This document shows positions 24,917 through 33,467 of a stretch of 44,252 bases of DNA, piece by piece; position 1 is the first letter of the stretch; every line of letters begins with the position of its first letter. The position numbers and the translations under genes were made by a program. The DNA is from Candidatus Desulfovibrio intestinipullorum (lineage in GTDB: Bacteria; Desulfobacterota; Desulfovibrionia; Desulfovibrionales; Desulfovibrionaceae): NCBI GenBank assembly GCA_019113165.1, contig DXHV01000054.1, forward strand, positions 1-44,252. The letters are read 5' to 3'. Under the pieces are notes generated by a model. It saw only the letters and a list, made by a program, of their open reading frames with translations, made no database searches and was not told where the DNA came from.

Positions 24917-26206
24917 ATGTCTGCCTGCAAGATTCTGGCCGAAGCCGAAGACTTTGCCGCACTGCGCCAGGGAAACGGCATATACGTGGACAAGACCGGC
25001 TTTTTGCTCAAATTCCTCTCTCCGCAGTCGGCAGTGGCGACGATGATGACGCACCCGTGGGGCTTTGGGAAGACGCTGTTCCTGTCCATGCTCTCCGAGT
25101 TCTTCGATATCAGAAAGGACAGCCGCAGGCTTTTTGCCGGGCTCAAAATCTCTGCCAATGAGGAGCTGTGCAGGAAATGGATGAACAGGTACCCTGTCCT
25201 GTTCCTGTCCCTGAAGGGCGCGGAAAAGCCGGCCTATGCCCAAACGCTGACAAGGCTTCAGCAGATCGTCTCCGAGCTGTGCAACATCCACGGCTACCTG
25301 CTCTCTTCGGAAAACGTGGATCCGGAAGACAGGGAAGCACTTCAGAAGTATCTCAAGCAGGAGGTGGACGAAGACGAGCTTGCCCATTCCCTGGCTGTCC
25401 TGTCCGGTGCCCTGTGTGATCACTATGGAAGGTCCGTCATTGTCCTTGTGGACGAGTGCGACACGCCCCTCGCAGCAGCCGCAAGGTATGGCTACTACGA
25501 AGAGATGGAAGGGTTCATGCACGCCATGCTGGGCGACGTCCTCAAGGGCAATCGCGCTCTCGAGTTCGGCATTCTCGCAGGCTGCATGAGCACAGGCTTC
25601 CACTGCTGGCAACTCGGCAATCTGAGGTTCCGGGACCTTTCCGTTCCCGTCTCTGCAGAAGCCTTCGGCTTCACGCAGGGAGAGGTGGACAGGCTTCTGG
25701 AAGACACCGGGCTGTCCTCCAGAAGAGAGGAGATCAGGGAATGGTATGGTGGCTACTGCATGGGACATGAGCAGAACGTTTTTTGTCCATGGAGCATCAT
25801 GCACTGCCTGGCAACTCTTCAGAGCAATGGCAGGAACGCGCTCAAGGCCTGCTGGTCAGGGAGCCGTGCCCATATTCCGATCCTGGACTTCGTCAGGAAC
25901 AATGCGCCAGAGGTACAGGGGGTACAGGAGGATCTGGCACGCTTGTGTGCCGGAGAAGCCCTCATCAGGCATATCGACAGTGTGCCCGCCTACCCCGGAC
26001 AGGAGAGCTCTGCAGACAATTTCTGGTCCCTGCTCTGCATGGCAGGCTTTCTCACCAGGTGTCCGGAAAGGAGCCCATGGAATGCCATGCCCAGTCTGCT
26101 CCAGGAGATGGCTCTGGTTGTTCCCAACAGGGATGTGCACAGCTTCTTCAGACGCCTGGAACAGGAAGTGGCCGGAAACACAGGGAACAGGGCCAGGAAA
26201 AGCTGA
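24917..26206 (+). CDS. AAA-ATPase-like protein (PF09820 type), lacking the C-terminal nuclease domain
   Basis: ATG 24917 follows GGAGG and gives 429 aa. The N-terminus (ILAEAEDFAALRQGNGIYVDKTGFL) and the middle (IVLVDECDTPL, the Walker B region, and EWYGGYCMG) match the AAA-ATPase-like family that is abundant in gut anaerobes. Relatives usually have a P-loop near RPRRFGKS; here it is HPWGFGKT at 46-53, keeping GKT but losing the two arginines. Relatives also usually carry a PD-(D/E)XK nuclease-like domain after VPNRE; here the chain ends about 30 residues past VPNRDV. The normal function is unknown, possibly defence or mobile-element related. The reading frame is otherwise intact. Confidence 0.8.
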   Translation: MSACKILAEAEDFAALRQGNGIYVDKTGFLLKFLSPQSAVATMMTHPWGFGKTLFLSMLSEFFDIRKDSRRLFAGLKISANEELCRKWMNRYPVLFLSLKGAEKPAYAQTLTRLQQIVSELCNIHGYLLSSENVDPEDREALQKYLKQEVDEDELAHSLAVLSGALCDHYGRSVIVLVDECDTPLAAAARYGYYEEMEGFMHAMLGDVLKGNRALEFGILAGCMSTGFHCWQLGNLRFRDLSVPVSAEAFGFTQGEVDRLLEDTGLSSRREEIREWYGGYCMGHEQNVFCPWSIMHCLATLQSNGRNALKACWSGSRAHIPILDFVRNNAPEVQGVQEDLARLCAGEALIRHIDSVPAYPGQESSADNFWSLLCMAGFLTRCPERSPWNAMPSLLQEMALVVPNRDVHSFFRRLEQEVAGNTGNRARKS

Positions 26207-26304
26207 AGAAGAACAACGGTATATGGCTACTGCCTGTCCCCTGAAGGCAGTGCCTGTTTTCGTGAAAGGGCAGGGGAAATTGTCCCGGCTTGGGGAATTT
26301 TCTG

Positions 26305-26340
26305 TGCCAGGGGATCGGTCCCTGCCGGATCCCCCTGGCA
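26305..26340. terminator. Strong hairpin between the convergent AAA and GNAT genes
   Basis: TGCCAGGGGATC and GATCCCCCTGGCA pair over 12 positions with one bulged base around an 11-base loop. No T-run follows on either strand. It lies between two convergent genes, and a shared transcription-end role is plausible. Confidence 0.45.
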
Positions 26341-26389
26341 GCATCCCCTGCCTTCGTGGGCTTCAGGGTCTTCAGATCCTTCAGGGTGT

Positions 26390-26947
26390 TCAGGACAGAT
26401 CGGACAGCTCCCTTTCCAGAAAGAGATGATCCTTGTGCTCCAGCACGCCGCCAATCTTCATGCAGCCGCCGCAGATGACCGCAAAGCCGAGTTTCTGATA
26501 GAGGTGCCGGGCAGGGAGGTTCTGCATGCCCGTATCCAGGCGCACCACATCCAGGCCGCGCCCTCTGGCAAGCTCGCAGGCGTAGCGCACAAGGGCTGTG
26601 CCCATGCCCCTGCCTGCCATGCAGGGCCGTACCATGAGCAGATGCAGGACAAGGGCTCTGGCCTCGGGCCTGCGTTCCCTGGCAGGCCAGGGGACTGAGG
26701 CATATTCCCCGGGTTCGCGCTCGTTGCAGATGATGCTGCCGGCAAGAGTGTCCCCGAGCAGGGCCACGTGGAGCGCGCCTTCCTGCAGGGCTGCCCGGGC
26801 ATCCCTTTCCGTTGGGTAGACCCCTTCCTGGAAGACGGTATAGGCTGTGTGGGTGCGCTCGTGGGCAGAGTGTTCGGCATAGGCGGCCACGACAGCGGGC
26901 AGGTCGGCTTCCGTGGCAGGACGTATGGTGCACGTGGTGCTGGACAT
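26390..26947 (-). CDS. GNAT family N-acetyltransferase
   Basis: The 185-aa protein has the acetyl-CoA-binding motif VRPCMAGRGMGTALVRYA (R/QxxGxG/A), the beta-4/5 segment VVRLDTGMQN, and the terminal HLYQKLGF. The N-terminus MSSTTCTIRPATEADLPAV is characteristic of the family. AGGAG lies 8 bases before ATG 26947. The substrate is unknown. The neighbouring rhomboid gene is on the same strand 206 bases upstream. Confidence 0.85.
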   Translation of the reverse strand: MSSTTCTIRPATEADLPAVVAAYAEHSAHERTHTAYTVFQEGVYPTERDARAALQEGALHVALLGDTLAGSIICNEREPGEYASVPWPARERRPEARALVLHLLMVRPCMAGRGMGTALVRYACELARGRGLDVVRLDTGMQNLPARHLYQKLGFAVICGGCMKIGGVLEHKDHLFLERELSDLS

Positions 26948-27153
26948 GGGCAAGGCTCCTGTGCTGAAGGGCAGTCGGGCGAGAGACCGGGCACCGGCTC
27001 TGAGCCCCATGCAGTCCCGGGCCCGGTCCCCGGCTGCACGAGGGGGACAGAAAGTGGTCCGCGAAAAAGGGTGAGGAAAGCTGTGCGGCAGGATGCGTCG
27101 CGCTTTGTGCTCTGCCTCCGGGTCCGCATCCGTGCAGGCTTCCGTACTCCTCT

Positions 27154-28128
27154 TCATGGGGCGAGCAGGCGCAGGACAAAGCCTGCCGGCGGAAGAAGGA
27201 AGGCTGCGGCAAGGAAGCAGGTCTGCCAGAAGGGCCTGAAGAGCTGCGGATGGCGGGCAGTGAGCAGGGCGGCCGCCCAGCCCGTGAGCATGCCGTAGAG
27301 CAGGCCTGCCACATGGGCCATGTAGTCCGTGTTCTCGCCGCTGCTGCCCAGCAGGGCCAGGAGACCTGCGCCGCAGGCCAGGGGCAGAAAGGCCTGCGGT
27401 CTGGAAAAATGGCTGGCAAAGCCGCTCAGGGATCCTATGGCCGCAAAGAGGGCCGTGGAAAAGCCGAGGCTTGTGACAGGGCCCTCGCGCAGGGGGATCG
27501 TGACGGCATTGGCAAGGGCGCCGGTCCATATGGTGAGCACAAGGGCCAGGCCAAAGCCGGTCCTGTTGCCGAGCAGGCGGCAGAAGAGGAGGGAGAAGGC
27601 GGCATTGGCGGCCAGGTGGCCTGCGTCCTGATGGAGGAAGAGGGCCGTGATGCAGCGCGACCATTCGCCAAAGAGCAGGACGCGCACGCAGTCCAGGCTG
27701 TACAGATCAAGCCAGGCCTGCCGCGTGGCAGGCAGGGGCAGATCGGGCAGAAGGCCCGGAAGCGAAGCGGCCATGCCCGTGAGCGCATGGACAAGCACCA
27801 GGGGCAGGATCACAAGGCAGGTGAGCCAGGCATGGGGCTGCTCGGGGTGGCGGACCGGAACGGGCGGATGGGCCTCTTCCTCGTCGAACTCGGCCAGATT
27901 GGTGGCGGCCAGCCGGGCCACCAGGGCCGGCACGACAAGCACGGGCTCCGGGAAACGGCAGAGGCGGTAGGGCAGGCGCAGGGCCTGCAGCACATAGGGC
28001 CAGGTGAAAAGACGCCTGCCGGCAAGGACTCGGCCCGGAGGATGGAGGGGCACCCAGTAGCGGGGAAGGCTGCGCACAAGCCTGGCCCGCCATGGCCTGC
28101 CGTTGATGGTGATCGAAAAGGAGACCAT
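27154..28128 (-). CDS. Rhomboid family intramembrane serine protease
   Basis: The 324-aa protein has six or seven hydrophobic segments. The rhomboid core starts at FLHQDAGHLAANAAFSLLF (H-x4-HxxxN helix). The catalytic serine is in LGFSTALFAAIG (GxSxx) and the catalytic histidine in DYMAHVAGLLYG. About 100 residues of cytoplasmic N-terminal domain precede the first helix. ATG 28128 (MVSFSITING) is preferred; the longer TTG start at 28176 lies inside the rpmB terminator. No clear ribosome binding site precedes either. The substrate is unknown. Confidence 0.85.
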   Translation of the reverse strand: MVSFSITINGRPWRARLVRSLPRYWVPLHPPGRVLAGRRLFTWPYVLQALRLPYRLCRFPEPVLVVPALVARLAATNLAEFDEEEAHPPVPVRHPEQPHAWLTCLVILPLVLVHALTGMAASLPGLLPDLPLPATRQAWLDLYSLDCVRVLLFGEWSRCITALFLHQDAGHLAANAAFSLLFCRLLGNRTGFGLALVLTIWTGALANAVTIPLREGPVTSLGFSTALFAAIGSLSGFASHFSRPQAFLPLACGAGLLALLGSSGENTDYMAHVAGLLYGMLTGWAAALLTARHPQLFRPFWQTCFLAAAFLLPPAGFVLRLLAP

Positions 28129-28174
28129 GTCGTGAGAGGCAAGCGTCCGGCTTTTGTCCGGCTTTTCAGGAGAC

Positions 28175-28207
28175 AAAAAAGGCGCCCACGCAAGCGGACG
28201 CCTTTTT
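28175..28207 (-). terminator. Rho-independent terminator of rpmB
   Basis: AAAAAGGCG and CGCCTTTTT pair over 9 bp, with a one-base mismatch then CC/GG. The minus strand ends in six T, so it terminates rpmB. The plus strand also ends in five T, so it could act in both directions. Confidence 0.8.
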
Positions 28208-28239
28208 ATACTTTCAACAGGAATGAAGCTTCCTGAACA

Positions 28240-28443
28240 CTAGCGGGCCACAACGGGCTTCACCACACAACCGGAACGCAGGCAGCGGGTGCACACGCTG
28301 ACGGTCTGCACAGTGCCGTTGGGGAACTGATGACGGACGCGCTGCAGGTTGGGGTCGAAGCGACGCTTGGTCTTGATGTTGGAATGGCTGACAAGATTGC
28401 CAACCTGCGGGTTTTTGCCACAGAATGCACACTCTTTGCTCAT
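28240..28443 (-). CDS. rpmB: 50S ribosomal protein L28
   Basis: The 67-aa ribosomal protein begins [12 protein letters not shown] and ends [12 protein letters not shown]. It is the zinc-binding (C+) form: C5 and C8 pair with CTRC near residues 51-54. The central [16 protein letters not shown] is the conserved rRNA-binding stretch. AGGAGG precedes the ATG. It is transcribed as a single gene from the promoter at 28566-28594 and has its own terminator. Confidence 0.97.
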   Translation of the reverse strand: MSKECAFCGKNPQVGNLVSHSNIKTKRRFDPNLQRVRHQFPNGTVQTVSVCTRCLRSGCVVKPVVAR

Positions 28444-28565
28444 GGGACAATCCTCCTATATCTTGCAAATGATTTGTCGAACAGGGACAGTGCCGCGATG
28501 AGGAGGTGCGGAAGAGTATGGCCAAGGGACAAAAGGCCCCGCACAGTGCTACGGCACGAACGCGG

Positions 28566-28594
28566 CATATACCGCAGAAGCTTCGGATTGGCAA
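28566..28594 (-). promoter_or_regulatory. Sigma-70 promoter of rpmB
   Basis: Reading the minus strand, TTGCCA (28594-28589) and TATATG (28571-28566) are separated by exactly 17 bases. The predicted transcript has a leader of about 115 bases. The remaining gap to 28797 holds no gene on either strand. Confidence 0.65.
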
Positions 28595-28797
28595 GAAAAA
28601 AATGGCATTTTGTCGTATTTTTCCCGACAGGACCGCTTCAGCCCGCCCCGTGCACCGGCCTGTCAGGGTCAGGGGAAGCAGGGCACAGGCCCTTGCGGCC
28701 GATTGCCAGGAAGAGGAAAAGAGGGCACAACGCGTCAGGCTTTCCTGTCCTGCCTGCTGTGGTCTGAATCCTTTTGCCGCAATCCGGAGGTCCGTTC

Positions 28798-30615
28798 ATG
28801 CTGCGCACGCCCCCTTGTTCCTGTTGCCCCGGCCTTCCTGTCAGAGCCCGTTGTTTTGCCCGTCTGCTGCTGCGTTTGGCCGTCAGTCTGGCCGTCTGCC
28901 TGGCCACAGGCCTTGCGTCTGCAGACTCTGTCCCTGCCCGATCGGCTGCACCGGCCCATGCTCCGTCCGGCACGGTGGTCCTGCAGCAGGCGCACGGCAC
29001 GCCATGCGGGCAGGCCGGGCAATTCGGACAGGCCGCTCAGGCCGGGCAGCCCTTCGAGCTTGTCCTGCTGCACACCAACGACACCCATGCCCATGCAGCC
29101 GGCAGGGACAGGAACGGCAATGCCTCCTATGATCAGCAGTCGGGCGCGGGCGGCGCGGCACGGCTGGCAGCGCGCATGAAGGCCATACGGGCAGCTTCCG
29201 ACCATGTCCTTGTGCTGGACGCAGGCGATCAGTGGCAGGGCTCCCTCTACTTCAGCGTCCTTGGCTGGCCCTTTCAGGCCCGCCTCAATGCCCTCATGCC
29301 CTGGGATGCCCTGACCCTGGGCAACCACGAGTTCGACGAGGGGTGCGAAGAGCTTGCCCGCTACCTTCCAGAAGCCGGCACAATGGTGCTTGCCGCCAAC
29401 CTGGCCCCTGGCCCGGACTGTCCCCTGGACAGCGTGCGTTCCTGCTGGCAGCCCTGGCGTCTTTTCGAGATGGACGGCCGCAAGGTGGCCGTCATCGGTC
29501 TGGCCAACGACGAGGTACACACCCTGGCACGCGTCTGTCCGGACACGCACTTCACCGAGGCGCGCAGCACACTTGAGGCGATCGTGCGCCGGCTTGAGGC
29601 CGGGGGCGTGGACATCATCATTGCCCTGACCCACCTGGGCCTGGACAGGGATCGCGAGCTTGCCCGCAGCGTGCGGGGCGTGGACGTTGTCGTGGGCGGC
29701 CATACCCACAGCTATCTCGGGCCCGTGCATGCCGGCGAGCCTGTGTCGGCAGGGCCCTACCCGATAGTGGAGCAGGGGCCGGACGGCCAGCCCGTGCTCG
29801 TGGTCACGGCCAAGAGGGCGGCACAGTACCTGGGCGAGCTGCGCGTCCTTTTTGATGCGCAGGGCAGGCCCGAACAGTGGAGCGGCGGGCTGCAGGCCCT
29901 GCACAGGGACGATCCCCTGGCCCCTGAGGTCGCGGCCCTGGTGGCCGCGGGGACCAGGGAGCTTGCAGGCGTGCGCAGCATCCTGCTTGGCAGCATGGAC
30001 CTGGAGTTTCCCGACGGCATGGAGGCCTGCAGGGCCGGGGAATGCCTCTCGGCCCTGGTCACCACCGATGCCATGCTCGAGCTTGGCAGGGCATACGGAG
30101 CAGACATCGCCCTCGCCAATGCCGGCGGCTTTCGGGCGGCGCTGCCCAAGGGATCCATCAATCAGGGCCATGTGCTGGACATACTGCCCTTTGGCAATTG
30201 CCTGGTTGTGCGCGACTATACCGGCGCCCAGCTTCGGGCAGCCCTTGAACACGGCGTGGCCGAGGGCCCGGGCCCCCATCTTCTGCAGTGCGCGGGGCTG
30301 CGCTACAGGGTGGATTGTGCCAGGGAACCTGGCAAACGCGTGCTGAGCGTGGAGGTGCAAAGCAGGGCAAAGGGCCCGAATCAGGCGCAGGGTTCGCATC
30401 AGGCAGGCTCGTATGCCCCCCTGCGAGACGAGGCACTCTACAGAGTCATACTGCCCAGTTTCCTGGCCGAAGGCGGTGACGGCCACAGGGCGCTCAGGGA
30501 AGGCAGGGTCGTTCCCTCCCCCGAGCCGCTGGATGCCGATGTCCTTGCCGACTTTATCCGCAGGCACGCACCCCTCTCCCTGCCGGAAACGGGGCGCCTT
30601 GTCCTGGTCCCCTGA
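28798..30615 (+). CDS. Secreted bifunctional metallophosphatase / 5'-nucleotidase
   Basis: The 605-aa protein has a signal peptide (LLLRLAVSLAVCLATGLASA), then a calcineurin-like metallophosphatase domain. Metal ligands are in LLHTNDTHAH, DAGDQWQGS, GNHEFDEG, THLG and GGHTHSYLG. The 5'-nucleotidase C-terminal domain follows (about residues 340-600) and contains NAGGFRAALPKGSI and the substrate-binding ILPFGNCLV. It should release phosphate and nucleosides from nucleotides in the periplasm or outside. GGAGG lies 7 bases before ATG 28798. No Pho box was found upstream, unlike ptx. Confidence 0.9.
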   Translation: MLRTPPCSCCPGLPVRARCFARLLLRLAVSLAVCLATGLASADSVPARSAAPAHAPSGTVVLQQAHGTPCGQAGQFGQAAQAGQPFELVLLHTNDTHAHAAGRDRNGNASYDQQSGAGGAARLAARMKAIRAASDHVLVLDAGDQWQGSLYFSVLGWPFQARLNALMPWDALTLGNHEFDEGCEELARYLPEAGTMVLAANLAPGPDCPLDSVRSCWQPWRLFEMDGRKVAVIGLANDEVHTLARVCPDTHFTEARSTLEAIVRRLEAGGVDIIIALTHLGLDRDRELARSVRGVDVVVGGHTHSYLGPVHAGEPVSAGPYPIVEQGPDGQPVLVVTAKRAAQYLGELRVLFDAQGRPEQWSGGLQALHRDDPLAPEVAALVAAGTRELAGVRSILLGSMDLEFPDGMEACRAGECLSALVTTDAMLELGRAYGADIALANAGGFRAALPKGSINQGHVLDILPFGNCLVVRDYTGAQLRAALEHGVAEGPGPHLLQCAGLRYRVDCAREPGKRVLSVEVQSRAKGPNQAQGSHQAGSYAPLRDEALYRVILPSFLAEGGDGHRALREGRVVPSPEPLDADVLADFIRRHAPLSLPETGRLVLVP

Positions 30616-30744
30616 GATGTTCCCTGAGATGTCCCCTGCCCGCCGCTTCTGTTCTTCGGTCTCTGGTCATTTGTCTTTGAGCATGGGTCTCTGATCATTT
30701 GGTCTCGGATCATTGGTTACTGATCCGGGCCGATGCAAAAACGG
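30612..30744. other. Short tandem-repeat-rich gap after the nucleotidase gene
   Basis: Two copies of CCTGAGATGTYC overlap and follow the stop codon. Three imperfect copies of GGTCTCTGATCATTTG-like units then occupy about 30658-30720. No gene is present. Confidence 0.5.
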
Positions 30745-31545
30745 TCAAAGCGTTACTGTTTCCAGATCATCCGGTATCCACAATTGGCCTGAAAAATACT
30801 TTTTGCCTTCTTCAGTATAGAGTTTTTTTCTGTTGGCGTAGTTCCTGTCCTCCGTGTGATAGAGAAGCAGGTTTTGCACATTGAGCCTTTCTGCTGCTTC
30901 GCAAGCATCTTTCACGGTTGAATGATGCTTTTCGTATGGGGCGAAAATATCTGCCTGAGAAGAGAGACAAAATGCTTCGTGCAAAAGCCAGGTACTGTTT
31001 TTTGCGTACTTTTCCTCGCAGGGAGTATAGGGTTCATCACCACAGCAGGTCAGTTTTCTGTTGTTGTCAAGTTCCATACAGAACCCGAACTGTTTTGTTT
31101 TTGTTGAGCAAATATCAAAAAATGTTACCTTGCGTCCATTGATAATCTTTGCTTCACCGTCTGATACAGTAATAAGGTGCAAGCGTTCATCAATGAATCT
31201 CGTTTCCTTTTTCAGCAAGAGCTTGTCTGCCATGTCACGCAGAAGAGCAATAACTTCATCGTGAGAGTAGATACGAGCCTCGCCACTGTATTCACCACGA
31301 CTCATCAAATGGCATATCCGACGCATCATCCATACAATTCCCAGCAAATGGTCTATATGCTTATGAGTGACGAAAATTTCCTTGATGTCCTTCCAGTCAA
31401 ATCCTGCTTTTTTGAGCTGACAAAGCACTGCATTTCCACCGCCGCCGTCAACCATAAAATACTTCTTGTTCTCTTTTAGGACAAAACAGGTGTTATAGCA
31501 TTCTGTCACAGCCGCGTGCCCTGTTCCAAGCATAGTCAGTTGCAT
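30745..31545 (-). CDS. Metallo-beta-lactamase-fold hydrolase, probably acquired
   Basis: The 266-aa cytosolic protein has the MBL metal motif THKHIDHLLG (HxHxDH). It also has the N-terminal MLGTGHAAVTECYNTCFVL and VDGGGG strands of RNase Z/PhnP-like hydrolases, and further ligand histidines (LLHEAF, KHHST, LLYHTED). The function is not determinable; relatives include RNase Z-like and phosphodiesterase-like enzymes. AGAGG precedes the ATG. The base composition is clearly more AT-rich than all neighbours, with many AAA, ATA and TTT codons, resembling low-GC Firmicutes genes, so recent transfer is likely. Confidence 0.85.
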   Translation of the reverse strand: MQLTMLGTGHAAVTECYNTCFVLKENKKYFMVDGGGGNAVLCQLKKAGFDWKDIKEIFVTHKHIDHLLGIVWMMRRICHLMSRGEYSGEARIYSHDEVIALLRDMADKLLLKKETRFIDERLHLITVSDGEAKIINGRKVTFFDICSTKTKQFGFCMELDNNRKLTCCGDEPYTPCEEKYAKNSTWLLHEAFCLSSQADIFAPYEKHHSTVKDACEAAERLNVQNLLLYHTEDRNYANRKKLYTEEGKKYFSGQLWIPDDLETVTL

Positions 31546-32395
31546 CTTTCACCTCTGAAAGTTCGGATTTGTCGTTCTCCTGTTTGCATCTGCTCAGGAA
31601 GGAGCTCCAGTCAGGAGTTCCAGTCGGGGGCTGCAGTCAGGGGCAGCGTGTCGGGGCTGTTCAGCTCCTCTCTGTACTTTCAGAGAGCGCTGTCTGGTGG
31701 CATCGTCCCCTGCCGGAGCCTGAGTTTGTCCGGTGGTGTTTCTGATGCTTGCGTCACGCAGCCGTGCAAAGAAGGGCAGCCGCCGACACGTCGGGAGAAC
31801 GCCGAGATGGCGTTCCAGCCGGCGGAAAGCCCTGCTCCGCAGTGGACCCGGACGAGACCCTGTGCCAAACCATCGCTGCCCGGATCGGTCTCTCTGCCAG
31901 GCTGCTGGTGGCAGGAACATGCTCTGACGCGAAGAAGGAGAGCAGGCAAACCCGCTCTTATCAGGATTGGCCTTCTCTGTCAGCTTTGGGCAGCGCGGAC
32001 GAGATGCGCAGGGCCGGTTTGCCGGTTTTGCTTGCGGCCAGGAGACAGAGACGCCGTACTCACCTGAGAGCAGATATCCGGATCTGTCGTCTCTGGGCCT
32101 GCCGGAAGGCCTCCGCACAGAAGGGAGACAGGGGCACGGTCAGGGCCGGCAGGTCATGCTCCCTGCCGCAAGCCAGGCCCGGGAGGTCCTGCAAGGCAGC
32201 CGCCAGACGTGCGGGATCGCCCGATGGATCCTTGCTTGTGCCAAAGAAAAAACTGCCGTATAGAGCTCTTTCCCGAAGGTTGTCGGGCGCTGGACCGTTT
32301 GCGGACTGTCTGTGACAGCCCCTTCGCGTCTTGCAATCCGATTTTTTCAACCCGATTTTCTCAATCCTGCTCATTGCCCTGCAAGGAGGGGACAA
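31546..32395. other. 850-base intergenic region before ispG
   Basis: Several frames are open on both strands, but the products are Arg-, Pro- and Ser-rich without recognised motifs, ribosome binding sites or family-like starts. Near 31610-31650 there are GTCAGGAG/GTCGGGG-type short repeats. The last 20 bases are the ispG ribosome binding site region. It may be the leftover of the event that brought in the AT-rich MBL gene. Confidence 0.35.
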
Positions 32396-33466
32396 ATGGC
32401 ACATGGAAGCCGGAAGATTGTGCAGCTGGGGTCCCTGCGCATCGGTGGCGGCAATCCGGTCATGGTACAGAGCATGACCAATACGGACACCCGCAATGTG
32501 GAGGCCACCCTGGCCCAGATTTCGGAGCTGGTGGCCCGCGGCTGCGAGGCCGTGCGCGTGGCCGTTCCGGACGACAGGGCTGCCGACGTCCTGAAGACCC
32601 TGCACGACAAGTCGCCTGTCCCCCTCATCGCAGACATCCATTTTGACTGGCGCCTGGCCGTGCGGGCCATAGAGGCCGGCTTCGAGGGCCTGCGCATCAA
32701 CCCCGGCAACATAGGCTCTGCCTCCAGGGTGGCCAGGGTGGTGGATGCCGCCAGGGCCAATGGCGCGGCCATCCGCGTGGGCGTCAACTCGGGCTCCGTG
32801 GAACGGGAGCTGCTGGACCGCTTTGGCGGGCCCTGTCCCGAGGCCATGGTGGCCAGTGCCCGCAACCATGTGCGCCTGGTCGAGGAGCGGGGCTTTGACC
32901 AGATAGTGGTCTCGGTCAAGTCCTCCTCTGTCCTCGACACCATTGCCTGCTACCGGGCCCTGGCCCGGGAGCTGCCCTATCCTTTGCATGTGGGCGTCAC
33001 CGAGGCAGGCTCCCTCATGCGCGGCACGGTCAAGAGCGCCGTGGGCCTGGGCGTGCTCCTGAGCGAGGGCATTGGCGACACCATCCGCGTGTCGCTCACG
33101 GCCGACCCCTGCGAGGAAGTGGGCGTGGCCTACGAGATCCTGCGGGCACTGGGCCTGCGGCGCAGGGGACCTGAAATCATCTCCTGTCCCACCTGCGGCC
33201 GCACGGAAATCGACCTCATTGCCATGGAAAAGGCGGTCTCCGAGAGCCTGAAGGGCTGCACGGCCGACATCAAGGTGGCGGTCATGGGCTGCGTGGTCAA
33301 CGGACCTGGCGAGGCCAGGGAAGCGGACATCGGCCTTGCCGGCGGCCGCGACAAGGGAATCATCTTTCGCAAGGGCGAGGTCATCCGCTCTGTGAAGGGG
33401 CAGGAAGCCCTGCTTGCTGCCTTTATGGAAGAACTGCACTCTGTGCTTGAAGAACAAAGGAACTGA
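32396..33466 (+). CDS. ispG: 4-hydroxy-3-methylbut-2-en-1-yl diphosphate synthase (flavodoxin-type)
   Basis: IspG (GcpE) catalyses the penultimate MEP-pathway step with a [4Fe-4S] cluster. The 356-aa protein is the short bacterial form. [21 protein letters not shown] opens the barrel (shown in the two parts [11 protein letters not shown] and MVQSMTN), and [12 protein letters not shown] follows. Cluster ligands are in [12 protein letters not shown] and [11 protein letters not shown] with the following glutamate. AAGGAGG lies 8 bases before ATG 32396. It ends one base before proS. Confidence 0.96.
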   Translation: MAHGSRKIVQLGSLRIGGGNPVMVQSMTNTDTRNVEATLAQISELVARGCEAVRVAVPDDRAADVLKTLHDKSPVPLIADIHFDWRLAVRAIEAGFEGLRINPGNIGSASRVARVVDAARANGAAIRVGVNSGSVERELLDRFGGPCPEAMVASARNHVRLVEERGFDQIVVSVKSSSVLDTIACYRALARELPYPLHVGVTEAGSLMRGTVKSAVGLGVLLSEGIGDTIRVSLTADPCEEVGVAYEILRALGLRRRGPEIISCPTCGRTEIDLIAMEKAVSESLKGCTADIKVAVMGCVVNGPGEAREADIGLAGGRDKGIIFRKGEVIRSVKGQEALLAAFMEELHSVLEEQRN

Positions 33467-33467
33467 C

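Noticed and set aside
28620..28797. Pho box upstream of the 5'-nucleotidase gene
   Set aside because: TTGTCGTATTTTTCCCGACAG has only one CTGTCA-like half and no 11-bp phasing.
31594..32315. Overlapping open frames in the gap before ispG
   Set aside because: They lack ribosome binding sites and motifs; the Arg/Ser/Pro-rich composition is that of random high-GC translation.
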